A DNA stretch of 64,000 bases from Psychrobacillus sp042945595. GTDB taxonomy: Bacteria; Bacillota; Bacilli; Bacillales_A; Planococcaceae. How positions within the stretch are numbered: the stretch's first letter is position 1; the number at the start of each line of letters is the position of its first letter. The translations under genes and the position numbers were made by a program. Positions 1 through 8,465 of the stretch are shown piece after piece. The notes beneath the pieces were generated by a model. It saw only the letters and a program-made list of their open reading frames with translations, ran no database searches and was not told the DNA's origin. The stretch covers positions 2,914,001-2,978,000 of the forward strand of contig NZ_CP168493.1 in NCBI RefSeq assembly GCF_042945595.1, written 5' to 3'.

Positions 1-364
1 AAATGCCAGGGTATCGGTCAATACTTATCATTGATAGCTTTTCAAATCCCTTTGAGGATAGCTCTGTTAATAAATACATGAGCATTGTTTGGTCATACCG
101 ATCATGCTCAAACCAAAGAACAACTTCATCATTTGTTGATATATTATTTAGAAGGTGATTTTGTTTTTCACAATTGGAAATAAAAAACGCAGAAGGAATA
201 CTTAGTCTTTCCTCAAAAAAAATAGCACGCCTTTGTATTTGCTCCGTTTTTGACCAATCTAAACTTAAAGGTCCAAAATCGTACATTTCTCTCCATACAA
301 TAATTTCTCCATCTATTCCTTGGATCTTATTTCCCACTGCATCACCATTCACAATATGTATCAT
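1..364 (-). CDS. DUF1835 domain protein, N-terminal part (truncated by window edge)
   Basis: The minus strand reads openly from an ATG at 364 to the window edge, giving about 121 residues that begin MIHIVNGDAVGNKIQG and include a VVLWFEHDRYDQ segment. This opening is typical of DUF1835, an uncharacterised domain common in Bacilli. AGGAGG lies 6 nt before the chosen ATG. The C-terminal part lies outside the window, so full length and any second domain are unknown. The plus-strand open frame over the same DNA has no ribosome binding site and is a shadow. The family call rests on the N-terminal motif alone. Confidence 0.75.
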   Translation of the reverse strand, partial: MIHIVNGDAVGNKIQGIDGEIIVWREMYDFGPLSLDWSKTEQIQRRAIFFEERLSIPSAFFISNCEKQNHLLNNISTNDEVVLWFEHDRYDQTMLMYLLTELSSKGFEKLSMISIDRYPGI

Positions 365-439
365 GAGCATCCTCCTTTATTTCTATTCTATTTCTTTTCT
401 CTATTCTTCATTGGTTAAGGTTTTTCCTTTTTTAGTAAT

Positions 440-472
440 AAAAAAAAACGTCTCTATCCATTGTAGAAACGC
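440..472 (-). terminator. Rho-independent terminator of the EamA gene
   Basis: On the minus strand an imperfect CGTTTCTAC/GATAGAGACG stem is followed by nine T residues. It lies just downstream of the stop of the transporter gene that begins near 1362. Confidence 0.8.
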
Positions 473-480
473 TCTCTTAC

Positions 481-1362
481 TTAAATTATTTCTTCTATGC
501 TTTTCTTTTTCAAAAAACCAAACTTCGTTTCAGATATTATAATTGCAAAAAGTATGAGAATTGCTCCGATAATCATTTTAAAAGTCATTACTTCACTTAA
601 AATGACAATCGAAAATGCCATTCCCCAGAAGGATTCTGTTGATAAAATAATTGCTGCTTTTGTTTCCGAAATGTATTTCTGAGCAACTGTTTGCATTAAA
701 AAAGCGATCGTAGTTGAAAAAACGCCTAGATAAAGTAGATTGAACATTCCTTCTGTTTCCAAAGAAAAAGAAGATTCCCCTCTAAACAGAATAACAGTAC
801 ATCCAACAATAGCCGCCACTATCATTTGAACAATCGTAAGAGCAACTGGATCCTCATTTTTTACAAACTTAGATGTATAAAATATATGAAATGCAAAACA
901 AATCGCACAACATATAGTTAGCATGTCCCCTATATTAATTTCAGAGGAAAACTTAAGAGATAATACCGCTATACCAATTACGGCCAGAATAGCACCAATT
1001 AATTCGAACATATCGATTTTCCTCTTATATAAGAAAAATCCTATAAAAGGTACAATTACAACGTTTACTGATGTTAAGAATGCATTTTTCGACGGAGTTG
1101 TATATTCCAGTCCTACAGTTTGAAGAGCAAAACCAATATATAGAATAATTCCTAATAACGTTCCTTTCATTAATATACTTTTATCTAGTTTCTTCAACTT
1201 TTTATGAAAGAAAATACTTAATATAACTGCACCAATTACGAACCGCCCCGCTAAAATTTGATAGGGAGTGTAGTATTCTAGCGATATGGCGGTCGAAACA
1301 AATCCACTTCCCCATATAATTGCTATAATAATCAACATTATTTCACCAATATATTTTTGCAT
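481..1362 (-). CDS. EamA/DMT family transporter
   Basis: A multi-spanning membrane protein of about 293 residues with ten predicted hydrophobic helices arranged as two EamA repeats. Conserved pieces include IIWGSGFVSTA in the first helix and TTPSKNAFLTS in the first repeat. Drug/metabolite transporters of this kind export amino acids or metabolites across the cytoplasmic membrane; the substrate cannot be read from sequence. I prefer the ATG at 1362 (MQKYIGEIM), which has GGTG 6 nt upstream, although a TTG at 1374 is open in frame. It stands alone with its own terminator. Confidence 0.85.
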   Translation of the reverse strand: MQKYIGEIMLIIIAIIWGSGFVSTAISLEYYTPYQILAGRFVIGAVILSIFFHKKLKKLDKSILMKGTLLGIILYIGFALQTVGLEYTTPSKNAFLTSVNVVIVPFIGFFLYKRKIDMFELIGAILAVIGIAVLSLKFSSEINIGDMLTICCAICFAFHIFYTSKFVKNEDPVALTIVQMIVAAIVGCTVILFRGESSFSLETEGMFNLLYLGVFSTTIAFLMQTVAQKYISETKAAIILSTESFWGMAFSIVILSEVMTFKMIIGAILILFAIIISETKFGFLKKKSIEEII

Positions 1363-1535
1363 GTAATTCACCAACCTTTTTTCAATATTCTTAGTATAAC
1401 GTAATATCTTTTAAAAAAAGTGACTAATTTCTACAATATTCGCACAAGTAGAAGAAGCTGCTATCAACTATGAAGTATTACGCCAAAAAATTCTCCTAAT
1501 GAACCAAATTTTCATTCATACTTTACAAAAGTGCA

Positions 1536-1564
1536 TAAAAAAAAGACCATTATATTGGTCTTTT
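1536..1564 (-). terminator. Terminator after the DUF2089/SHOCT operon
   Basis: Minus strand: AAAAGACC stem, 8-nt loop, GGTCTTTT stem and a T run. It lies 22 nt beyond the stop of the last gene of the 2641-1586 operon. Confidence 0.85.
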
Positions 1565-1585
1565 CATCAAAATATTCTTTTGAAT

Positions 1586-1867
1586 TTATAACCTAATAAA
1601 AACTTCTGTACCATCTTTTGCTTTAACGTCAACCAGATTAAGCCCTCTATGCCTTTTTAGTTCTTTCACAATTTCCTTCAGTTCACTTTTGTTAAGTTGT
1701 GGAATTGCAAATGACATTCCTTTTTCCTTCATACTTTCTATCGTCCATTTGTTTATCATTTTATTCAACAATTGTGAAGAAAGTATAGTAATACCGATGT
1801 TTAACACCAGATAAGGAACTGGAATGGAGAGTCTTACTGCTTTTGATTTCACTTTTACGTTTAGCAT
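1586..1867 (-). CDS. small conserved hypothetical protein of the DUF2089/SHOCT operon
   Basis: 93 residues. The N-terminal half contains a hydrophobic stretch (about residues 12-32, VRLSIPVPYLVLNIGITIL) that could be membrane-associated. The C-terminal half is charged and ends KAKDGTEVFIRL, resembling the end of the preceding protein (NGDTISVTIE). It starts 9 nt after the stop of the SHOCT-like gene and shares its operon. The ribosome binding site is weak, so translation may depend on coupling. I do not recognise a named family. The context (zinc-ribbon/HTH regulator plus SHOCT-like protein) suggests a small envelope-stress or self-regulatory cluster, which is inference. Confidence 0.7.
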   Translation of the reverse strand: MLNVKVKSKAVRLSIPVPYLVLNIGITILSSQLLNKMINKWTIESMKEKGMSFAIPQLNKSELKEIVKELKRHRGLNLVDVKAKDGTEVFIRL

Positions 1868-1876
1868 ATGGGTACT

Positions 1877-2263
1877 CTATTCAATCGTAACGGAAATTGT
1901 GTCGCCATTTGCAGATCTAACATCGACAATTTGTCCGTCTAATTCATTTTCAATTGCATCAAGAATTAAACTAATATCGATATCCTTTACATATTTTTGC
2001 GATTGAGGAATACTCGAAGCAATATTGTGACCAGCTAATAATACAACTTTCACAAGCTTAATTGGCAAATTGACATTAACATTGTCATTTTCAGCTGATA
2101 CAACACGTACTTTCAACATTTTGTCTGTATAGGAAGATGACTTTGGTGCAGTAGTACTTCCAGATTCTCTAACTTTTAATACTTGGATAAGCTCAGATGC
2201 CTTTGCTGCATCCACTTTTCCTTCCTGTACCATATTTAATACTTTTTCAATTTCTGCATTCAT
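1877..2263 (-). CDS. SHOCT-like / YvlB N-terminal-like protein
   Basis: 128 residues. Residues 1-35 (MNAEIEKVLNMVQEGKVDAA...) form the short helical hairpin seen at the N terminus of YvlB-like and other SHOCT-like proteins. The rest is a beta-rich segment with KVRVVSAENDNVNVNLP. It probably acts as an oligomerisation or regulatory module rather than an enzyme. A GGGGG site precedes the ATG. It lies between the DUF2089 regulator (13 nt gap) and a 93-residue protein with a similar C-terminal ending, and the three form one operon with a terminator at 1536-1564. Confidence 0.75.
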   Translation of the reverse strand: MNAEIEKVLNMVQEGKVDAAKASELIQVLKVRESGSTTAPKSSSYTDKMLKVRVVSAENDNVNVNLPIKLVKVVLLAGHNIASSIPQSQKYVKDIDISLILDAIENELDGQIVDVRSANGDTISVTIE

Positions 2264-2275
2264 CTCTAATTCCCC

Positions 2276-2641
2276 CTATTCATCTTTTAAAAGCTTAAGC
2301 GCTTCTTCCGAAGTTATTTCTCCGCTTGCTAACATTTCAATAACTTTTTTCTCGTCCACTTCGTTTTTCTTCTTTGTTTCGTATCCAAGGGAACTAACAA
2401 CCTCATTCAGTTTTCCCCGAACTGTTGGATATGAAATCCCCAATTCCTTTTCAACTTCCTTAATATTGCCTCGACATGTTAGGAATACTTCAACAAATCG
2501 AAGTTGCTCACTTGAAAGGGAAGCCAATTTGGATAATTCAAATTCATTTTCAATCGTTGTGTGACAATGAGAGCAATGCAGCTTTGTGATTTTTAACGTT
2601 TCACTACATACAGGGCAATGACTAATAACTGGATATCCCAT
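2276..2641 (-). CDS. DUF2089 family zinc-ribbon/HTH protein
   Basis: About 121 residues from the ATG at 2641 (MGYPVISHCPVCSETLKI). The N terminus has two CxxC pairs (CPVC and CSHC), a zinc ribbon. It is followed by a helix-turn-helix segment (KEVEKELGISYPTVRGKLNEVV), the layout of DUF2089 proteins. A C-terminal helix (VIEMLASGEITSEEALKLL) matches the SHOCT-like hairpin in the next gene. It is probably a DNA-binding regulator of its own operon. A longer start at 2665 would place the GGAGGG site inside the coding region, so I reject it. Confidence 0.8.
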   Translation of the reverse strand: MGYPVISHCPVCSETLKITKLHCSHCHTTIENEFELSKLASLSSEQLRFVEVFLTCRGNIKEVEKELGISYPTVRGKLNEVVSSLGYETKKKNEVDEKKVIEMLASGEITSEEALKLLKDE

Positions 2642-2802
2642 ATAACTGTTAATCCCTCCTTTCATTTGTAATCATCATATATCATCCCATTTATAAAATC
2701 AATATATAAATTAATATTATTAATTTTTTCATTCAAATTAGTAAATAAGGTTAATAAAAATATAAAATTAATTATTTTATTGCATTGAAAACCAAGCAAA
2801 TG

Positions 2803-2848
2803 AAAAAGCATCTTCTTTCTACAAAATTTCTGTAGTTAAAGATGCTTC
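2803..2848. terminator. Long hairpin with shared apical stem (copy 1 of 3)
   Basis: AAGCATCTT...AAGATGCTT base stem and CTACA/TGTAG apical stem, with flanking A and T runs. The apical part (TTCTTTCTACA...TGTAG) recurs at 4787-4838 and 6850-6898 with a different basal stem each time. This copy lies downstream of the ABC operon terminator and has no adjacent gene end of its own. Confidence 0.6.
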
Positions 2849-2870
2849 ACTTTAGATAATGAAATAATAG

Positions 2871-2917
2871 AAAAAAACAGTCCACGAATACCAAATGTTT
2901 TTGGCTCTCGAGGACTG
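2871..2917 (-). terminator. Terminator of the HrtAB-like operon
   Basis: Minus strand: CAGTCC...GGACTG outer stem with an internal CCA/TGG pairing, followed by seven T residues. It starts 14 nt beyond the ATPase stop codon. Confidence 0.85.
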
Positions 2918-2930
2918 CTTTTAATCCGGA

Positions 2931-3605
2931 TTATAATACTAATCCATCTTTCATTGTAATGATATGATCCGCGTAAGGCAGCATCTCTTCGTCATGGGTT
3001 ACCATCAACGTCGTAATATTCAACGTCTTCGTCAACTCTCGAATCAATGTCATGACGTCTTTCGATCTTTTTGAGTCTAAACTTGCTGTTGGCTCATCCG
3101 CAAATAGCATTTTAGGCTTGTGGATAATTGCACGGGCAATTGCCACTCGCTGTTTTTCTCCGCCTGATAATGATGCAGGGTAAGCTTCTTTTCGATGATC
3201 CATATCTACCAATTTGAGTATTTTTTCCACTTCTTCTTTTTGTACGCGTTTGCTCATCTTCGTTTCTGACACGTCTAGCATTAGCATTAGTTGTTCCTCT
3301 ACTGTGAGGAAAGGTACGAGATGGGATGATTGAAAGACAAATCCAAATTCACTTGCTCTGATTTTTCGAATCTGTTCTTGGTTCATGTTGGTCATATTTT
3401 TTCCTTGGAAGATTACTTTGCCATCTGATGCGCGTTGCAGTCCTGCGGCAATGGTAAGGATTGTACTTTTACCAGATCCAGATGCACCTACTAAGGCTGT
3501 TATTTCGCCTTCTTTAAGTGAAAGGTTAATACCTTTTAATACTTGTTCTTCCACTTCGCCATTTTTGAACGTTTTTGTTACTTCATCAATTGTAAAGATT
3601 GTCAT
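2931..3605 (-). CDS. ABC transporter ATP-binding protein (HrtA/LolD-MacB type)
   Basis: 224 residues. Walker A GASGSGKST is near residue 40, the Q-loop lies in FVFQSSHLVPFLTVEE, the signature is LSGGEKQRVAIARAI, Walker B is MLFADEPTASLD and the H-loop is MVTHDEEM. It powers the permease encoded immediately upstream (1 nt between stop and start). Proteins of this subfamily drive mechanotransmission-type exporters. The pairing with a short four-helix FtsX-like permease resembles HrtAB heme exporters, but another toxic hydrophobic substrate is possible. A GGAGAGG site precedes the ATG. Confidence 0.85.
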   Translation of the reverse strand: MTIFTIDEVTKTFKNGEVEEQVLKGINLSLKEGEITALVGASGSGKSTILTIAAGLQRASDGKVIFQGKNMTNMNQEQIRKIRASEFGFVFQSSHLVPFLTVEEQLMLMLDVSETKMSKRVQKEEVEKILKLVDMDHRKEAYPASLSGGEKQRVAIARAIIHKPKMLFADEPTASLDSKRSKDVMTLIRELTKTLNITTLMVTHDEEMLPYADHIITMKDGLVL

Positions 3606-3606
3606 A

Positions 3607-4641
3607 TTACACCTCTCCTTGTTGGATAGCTTGCAGTGGTTCCACTTTTTTAATTTGAAGACCAGAAAGCGTTGCGCCTATAAATCCGATGATTAAGAAT
3701 ATGATTGATAATTGAATAGTTGTTCCGAGTGTTAAACTGAAAGGCATTCCTTCAGGTGCAATCGTCGCGAATCCTTGGCTTAACGCAACTGACAATACAA
3801 GTGCAATCACGGTGATGACAATCATTTGGTACCACATCATGTCGAACAAACGGCTTGTTTTAACACCTAGCGCTTTCAAGATTCCGTATAACCCAATCTT
3901 TTGTACGTTCATCATGTAGAAGAATATCGCGAACAACATCCCACTAATGACAACCAAAAACCAAACAATCATATTCAGTGACATCTGTTCAGCATTGTAA
4001 CTTGGAATTGTGTTAAGGAAATCTTTATTAGAAAATGATTGTAAGCCTGCTATATCCTGTACTTTCTCTGTACCTGGTATGAAAATCAATTGCATTTCAT
4101 GTGTACGGTAAATTTCTTTATAGTCTTCCATATTGATGAAAGCTACAGGAGCATGACTATATTTTTGTTGATCGACAAATCCCGTTACTTTAAATTCACC
4201 ATTAAACTGATTGTTCGTTAAGAGATCTCCGACTTTTATCCCATCGTCTTCCATGGAACGATCTAGGATTACCTCTCCTTTACCAACAGATTCAAACAAC
4301 TTCGAATCTGTGGAAGTGACAAAAGCGACACTATGCTGCTTATCTTCCGTATCGTTCACAAAGCCCATTTGAATCGAAAATGCCATTGCATCCTTCTGTT
4401 TGTTTAATATGTCTGCTTGTGCATCTACATCTATTCTCGAAAGATTGTACGTTTCATTCGCATCCGCATTCATATAGAATTGTCCATCTGGTAAATCCTT
4501 TATCAATGCTGCATTATCTTGGGATAGCCCATTTGATAATCCTGAAATGATAAATGTTAAAAAGCTGACTAGAAATATGATTGACCCTAATATCGTAAAT
4601 TTTGCTTTATTCTTCTTCATTTCTTTCCATGCAATATTCAT
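3607..4641 (-). CDS. FtsX-like ABC permease (HrtB-like)
   Basis: 344 residues. One N-terminal membrane helix (about 17-36) is followed by an extracytoplasmic domain of about 190 residues, then three C-terminal helices, the four-helix MacB/FtsX layout. The N-terminal region (FIISGLSNGLSQDNAAL) resembles HrtB of heme-efflux systems, in which the extracellular domain and helix 1 gather heme from the membrane. Substrate is inference. First gene of a two-gene operon with the ATPase. GGAGG lies 7 nt before the ATG. No cognate HssRS two-component genes are adjacent. Confidence 0.8.
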   Translation of the reverse strand: MNIAWKEMKKNKAKFTILGSIIFLVSFLTFIISGLSNGLSQDNAALIKDLPDGQFYMNADANETYNLSRIDVDAQADILNKQKDAMAFSIQMGFVNDTEDKQHSVAFVTSTDSKLFESVGKGEVILDRSMEDDGIKVGDLLTNNQFNGEFKVTGFVDQQKYSHAPVAFINMEDYKEIYRTHEMQLIFIPGTEKVQDIAGLQSFSNKDFLNTIPSYNAEQMSLNMIVWFLVVISGMLFAIFFYMMNVQKIGLYGILKALGVKTSRLFDMMWYQMIVITVIALVLSVALSQGFATIAPEGMPFSLTLGTTIQLSIIFLIIGFIGATLSGLQIKKVEPLQAIQQGEV

Positions 4642-4786
4642 TTTTATGCCTCCGTATTTTCTTGATAACTAGAGTATATGATCGCTAGGTGAACGGAAGA
4701 TGAACTCAGTATTACGCATTTGTAGAATTTAGTCGAGGAATTATAATAGTGAATTTAATGCAGGTAACAAATTTATAAAGATTAAT

Positions 4787-4838
4787 AAAAAAGTGTTTTC
4801 TTTCTACAGAATTTCATCTGTAGAAGAAAACACTTTTA
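4787..4838. terminator. Long hairpin terminator with shared apical stem (copy 2 of 3)
   Basis: Near-perfect stem of about 20 bp (AAGTGTTTTCTT-CTACAG / CTGTAGAAGAAAACACTT) with A and T runs on both sides. It ends 10 nt from the stop of the minus-strand transporter. It shares its apical stem with hairpins at 2803-2848 and 6850-6898. Confidence 0.8.
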
Positions 4839-4847
4839 TTCGGTAAT

Positions 4848-5819
4848 TTAAGATACACTTTCTGTTAAGCTTCTTTTGACCTGCTTAAGTGCATCAAACT
4901 TCTGTCGCATTCGGACAAAAATATTATTGGAAATTAAAGCGAATATGATGAGCCCAACGCCAATTACTTCATAAGCAGTAATTTGATTCCCTTGAATTCC
5001 GGAAATAACAAGCGTTGTAACTGGCACAAAGTTAATAAATAATAGTCCATTTAAAGGAGAGAGGATACTAACTCCAATATTCCATCCTAATAAGGCAATA
5101 ACTCCTGGAAAAATAATCATGAAGGATAAATGCGGACTGACAATTTTGATTGTTTCCATAGAGGGTAAATTTACGTATCCTGAAAGCGTTAATGCAAAAA
5201 CGATTACGGCCGCAGTTGCTGTTCCAAGTAGGCAGCTTAACGTTGAATAACGGAGCGCAGACCAACCTCTAAATTTATTTCCCCCCATTGTATATACAAC
5301 CCATCCAATGACTGCTAATAAAATAAGGAAAAATGGAATGATATTGTCTGTTGCAGATAAGAATGCACTAAAATTCCCTTTCGTAATAACGAGCAAAGCG
5401 CCAATAAATGCTAGTAATACGCAAACTAATGTAAACGTAAATGGTCTTCTTCTATGAAGTACCCAAAATATCACAATAGATATCATCGGCATCAAAGATT
5501 CCATAATAGAAGCAACCATCACCCCTGGCCCTCCTAAAAGATTTTCGCCAAAAAAGATTAGTAAGTTATATACAGTAAAAGCCATTGTACCGAAAAACCA
5601 CAATAGTATCCCTTTTCCTTCAAATCGAAATGCCTGTTTTCCTTCTTTCCATAAGAGAATCACTACTAAAATAGCTGTTACTGTTCCATAACGGAAAATA
5701 GTAAAGTAAAACGGATCAATATATTTAAAAGCATCATGCGCGACAGGAAACATAGCACCCCATGATACACTAGCAATAAAACATAAAAAAGTACCTAATA
5801 AAATATTATTTTTCATCAA
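4848..5819 (-). CDS. EamA/DMT family transporter, divergent from LysR regulator
   Basis: 323 residues with about ten membrane helices and two EamA repeats. The opening helix contains SVSWGAMFPVAHDAFKYIDPFYFT and helix 4 contains GENLLGGPGVMVASIMESLMP. It probably exports a metabolite or amino acid; the substrate is unknown. GGAGA lies upstream of a TTG-ATG pair, so the start could be either codon. It is transcribed away from a LysR-type regulator 136 nt upstream, a classic regulator/target layout with a dyad in the shared promoter region (5893-5907). Confidence 0.85.
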   Translation of the reverse strand: MMKNNILLGTFLCFIASVSWGAMFPVAHDAFKYIDPFYFTIFRYGTVTAILVVILLWKEGKQAFRFEGKGILLWFFGTMAFTVYNLLIFFGENLLGGPGVMVASIMESLMPMISIVIFWVLHRRRPFTFTLVCVLLAFIGALLVITKGNFSAFLSATDNIIPFFLILLAVIGWVVYTMGGNKFRGWSALRYSTLSCLLGTATAAVIVFALTLSGYVNLPSMETIKIVSPHLSFMIIFPGVIALLGWNIGVSILSPLNGLLFINFVPVTTLVISGIQGNQITAYEVIGVGLIIFALISNNIFVRMRQKFDALKQVKRSLTESVS

Positions 5820-5892
5820 ACAACAATCTCCTTCTCGGTTTTCCCTTATACATTAAACTTCATAAACTACTATCTTGTAAAATGAGTAATAT

Positions 5893-5907
5893 TGATGTTT
5901 AATATCA
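5893..5907. promoter_or_regulatory. Candidate LysR operator in the divergent promoter
   Basis: TGATGTTTAATATCA, a TGAT-N7-ATCA dyad of the T-N11/13-A type bound by LysR proteins, sits between the divergent transporter and regulator genes. Inferred from sequence and context only. Confidence 0.5.
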
Positions 5908-5955
5908 TTATTAGTGATACCATAAAGAAAACGCATGTTAGAAGGAGGTTTAAAA

Positions 5956-6834
5956 ATGGAGTTTAAAGATTTGGAGATTTTCCAAAAGGTCGCTGAAAAA
6001 GGGACTGTCACAGAAGCTGCAAAAGAATTAAGTTATGTACAATCAAATATCACATCGAGAATTCAGAAGCTCGAAACCGAGTTAAATACTCCATTGTTTA
6101 ACCGACATAACCGAGGAATGAGTTTAACACCCGAAGGAAAAAAACTATTAGTATATTGCGAGAAAATATTATCTCTAACAAACGAAATGAAAAAAGTGGT
6201 GCAAAGTAAAGAAGAACCGTCTGGAAAATTAGAGATTGGCACAGTAGAAACCGTCATAAAACTACCTACTATTTTATCTACTTATACGAAAAAGTATAAA
6301 AACGTTGATTTTTCCCTTTTCTCTGGAGTAACGGAAAAGTTGCAGGAGAAAGTGTTGAACCACCGTTTGGACGGTGCTTTTGTAACGGAGACAGACATCC
6401 ATGCTGATTTAATCGCTCACGATGTTTTTCAAGAAGAGCTTGTCCTAATATCGGATCTGAACACGATATCCTTGGAACAATTAAAGAAAGAGCCATTCTT
6501 ATGTTTTAGCAAGGGTTGTGGCTACCGAGCAAGACTCGAAGCGTGGTACGCAGATGAAAATATTACCCCTAAAAAAGTCATGGAATTTGGCACATTGGAA
6601 ACCATTTTAAGTAGCGTTGTTGCAGGTCTCGGCATCACATTTGTCCCAAAATCGGCCGTCTCTCACTTGCAAGCAAGAGGACTAATCAAATGCCATTCTC
6701 TACCCGAAAATTATAGTAAAATTAAAACCGTTTTTATAAGACGATCTGATACATACTTAACAACAACTATCGAAAAGTTCATCGAAACAATTGAACTTAG
6801 CAAAGGGGAAACATCTGAGTTACTGTCTTTTTAG
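5956..6834 (+). CDS. LysR family transcriptional regulator
   Basis: 292 residues. The N-terminal winged helix-turn-helix (about residues 1-60) contains FQKVAEKGTVTEAAKELSY and SNITSRIQKLETELNTPLF, standard LysR DNA-binding motifs. The C-terminal part is a periplasmic-binding-like effector domain (LEIGTVETVIKLPTIL onward). GGAGG lies 8 nt before the ATG at 5956, which I prefer to an upstream start at 5935. It probably controls the divergent EamA exporter and itself; the effector is unknown. Confidence 0.88.
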   Translation: MEFKDLEIFQKVAEKGTVTEAAKELSYVQSNITSRIQKLETELNTPLFNRHNRGMSLTPEGKKLLVYCEKILSLTNEMKKVVQSKEEPSGKLEIGTVETVIKLPTILSTYTKKYKNVDFSLFSGVTEKLQEKVLNHRLDGAFVTETDIHADLIAHDVFQEELVLISDLNTISLEQLKKEPFLCFSKGCGYRARLEAWYADENITPKKVMEFGTLETILSSVVAGLGITFVPKSAVSHLQARGLIKCHSLPENYSKIKTVFIRRSDTYLTTTIEKFIETIELSKGETSELLSF

Positions 6835-6849
6835 CCATTTCACAAAAAG

Positions 6850-6898
6850 TAAAAGCGTCTTCTTTCTACAAAGTGGGATCTGTAGAAGAAGACGCTAA
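6850..6898. terminator. Long hairpin terminator with shared apical stem (copy 3 of 3)
   Basis: AGCGTCTTCTT-CTACA / TGTAGAAGAAGACGCT, 10-nt loop, between the convergent LysR gene and the lipoprotein remnant. Same apical sequence as the hairpins at 2803 and 4787. Confidence 0.75.
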
Positions 6899-6908
6899 TT
6901 TATAAATT

Positions 6909-7391
6909 TTAAGAAACCGTTATACCAGTGCAATCAAAAAATTCCGCCATCATTATTGCAGGATTTTTCTCTAATGCACCCAAATTAAAATCAAAAGTAT
7001 ATTCTCCTTCTTGATTTGGTTTAATAATTGGGCTAATCGTTGCACCACACCCAGAAATTCCACCTTCAGTAAAAAGGTTAGAACCCAGCACCTTTTCGCT
7101 AACCGCTTGCAATCCTTTATTAGGTTCAATAACTACCTTTATTTTATCCTCATCGGTTTCGTTATTAGGTTTCCCTACTTTTCCAATAGTCTTTATTCCA
7201 GTATTCTTTAATACGAAATGATAACTAAGTTGGGTACAATCTATGTATTTACTTTCCTTTTCTTCAGAACTAATATGAATTGTCCCTTTGTCATTTATTT
7301 CAACAGATGAGCTTATTAGTTCTAAAGATGATTTTCTAGAACATCATGACAACAGTATTAGAACTATAAAAATACTCAATAGAATTCGCAT
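6909..7391 (-). pseudogene. lipoprotein gene broken by a TGA in the lipobox
   Basis: From an ATG at 7391 the minus strand encodes MRILLSIFIVLILLS, then TGA (7344-7346), then CSRKSSLELISSS and a further ~140 in-frame residues ending DCTGITVS. The stop replaces the glycine expected just before the lipobox cysteine (LLS-G-C), so one change (GGA to TGA) explains it. The ATG overlaps the stop of the upstream lipoprotein gene (TAATG), so the two were translationally coupled. The remaining domain is of unknown function. A sequencing error or local readthrough cannot be excluded. Confidence 0.75.
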
Positions 7392-8125
7392 TACAATGTC
7401 CCCAATACAAACTCGCGAGTTAGTTCAAGAATTGCATCTTGGACTTCTCTCGTATTTTTATCTTTCATTAAGTAACCTACGTGATATAGATGACCATTAT
7501 AATATGCATACAATTCATTGGCTGCAGTTGCCACAGTTAATACACGTTTTTCTTTTTCATCGTACGAATAGTAGCTATAAACAAGTGCACTATTAGTAGT
7601 AATCACTTGATGAAAGATTGGTATTCCGTCTGTTAAGACTTCTTTTCTTAACTCATTCCCAACGGTATCGATTTGTTGTTTTGAAAAATCATATTTTTCT
7701 AGTGGACTTCCATCTAGTTCTGTAACGGATATGACGAAAAATTCGTCTGTTTGAGCATACTCATTTTTGTGAGAATAGGTAAACTGTACTTGATTTTGTA
7801 AATTTCCCTTTTTATCTTTTGAAGTAACAAGATATGCCAGTTGTTCATTTACTTCAAAAGGTACCTTTTTCGAATCAATAGGGTGAACGGCATTCTTAAT
7901 AGTACCAGGTGCAACTTGCATCATTTCATCAATTGACAAAGGCTTATAATAGGTTATATTTTCTCTCTTATCGAGTTCATCGACCATCTTAAAATACTCA
8001 CTATAGGTCAGACCATCCCCTTTAACCTTTGTTAATGCTGGCCCAACTTCTTTATTGATACAGCCCGACATTATGGTAATTACTAATAGAAATAAAATTG
8101 GTTTAATTATTTTATTAACAAGCAT
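7391..8125 (-). CDS. hypothetical lipoprotein
   Basis: 244 residues. A type II signal peptide (residues 1-22) has a clear lipobox IMSGC with Cys22, so the protein should be lipid-anchored outside the membrane. The mature part has no domain I recognise; it contains LYAYYNGHLYHVGYLM and TREFVLGTL near the end. GGGAG precedes the ATG. Its stop overlaps the start of a second lipoprotein gene that carries a nonsense codon, so the pair were once co-expressed. The function is unknown. Confidence 0.8.
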   Translation of the reverse strand: MLVNKIIKPILFLLVITIMSGCINKEVGPALTKVKGDGLTYSEYFKMVDELDKRENITYYKPLSIDEMMQVAPGTIKNAVHPIDSKKVPFEVNEQLAYLVTSKDKKGNLQNQVQFTYSHKNEYAQTDEFFVISVTELDGSPLEKYDFSKQQIDTVGNELRKEVLTDGIPIFHQVITTNSALVYSYYSYDEKEKRVLTVATAANELYAYYNGHLYHVGYLMKDKNTREVQDAILELTREFVLGTL

Positions 8126-8161
8126 TTAGAGTTCTCCCTTTCCCATAGTACTGCTACCAAC

Positions 8162-8449
8162 TTATAGATTGAAAATTCCCTCTAGAGGTTCCCACGGATA
8201 AATCTTCGCCTCAAACTTCTCTTGCAGTACGGCAGGATCATTATCAGCAAAATCTTGCGCTTCTTCTAAGGAATCTACTTCTAAAATGATTAATCCTCCT
8301 GTATGATCCATAAAAGGTCCACCAGCAATTAATATACCTTTAGCCACTGCTTCCTTAACATATATCCTATGAGGAACAAGCCCCTGCTCCCAATGCGGTT
8401 TTCCTTGAATCCATGACTTTCCAGTAGTAAAATGAATGACAAATTTCAT
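8162..8449 (-). CDS. YciI family protein
   Basis: 95 residues from the ATG at 8449 (MKFVIHFTTGKSW), with GGGAG 9 nt upstream; a TTG at 8458 would place the site against the start codon. The sequence shows the ferredoxin-like YciI/YCII fold pattern: an N-terminal strand, the central GILIAGGPFMDHTGGLIILEV, and an ...EEAQDFADNDP helix. These small dimeric proteins are thought to be enzymes or ligand-binding proteins, and most have no assigned reaction. It lies between a lipoprotein and a methyltransferase on the same strand. Confidence 0.85.
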   Translation of the reverse strand: MKFVIHFTTGKSWIQGKPHWEQGLVPHRIYVKEAVAKGILIAGGPFMDHTGGLIILEVDSLEEAQDFADNDPAVLQEKFEAKIYPWEPLEGIFNL

Positions 8450-8465
8450 TTCAATCAACTCCCTT

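Noticed and set aside
174..542. Plus-strand 122-codon frame
   Set aside because: It has no ribosome binding site, crosses the terminator at 440-472 and is antisense to the DUF1835 gene.
7288..7596. Plus-strand 102-codon frame
   Set aside because: Antisense to the lipoprotein pair, with no ribosome binding site.
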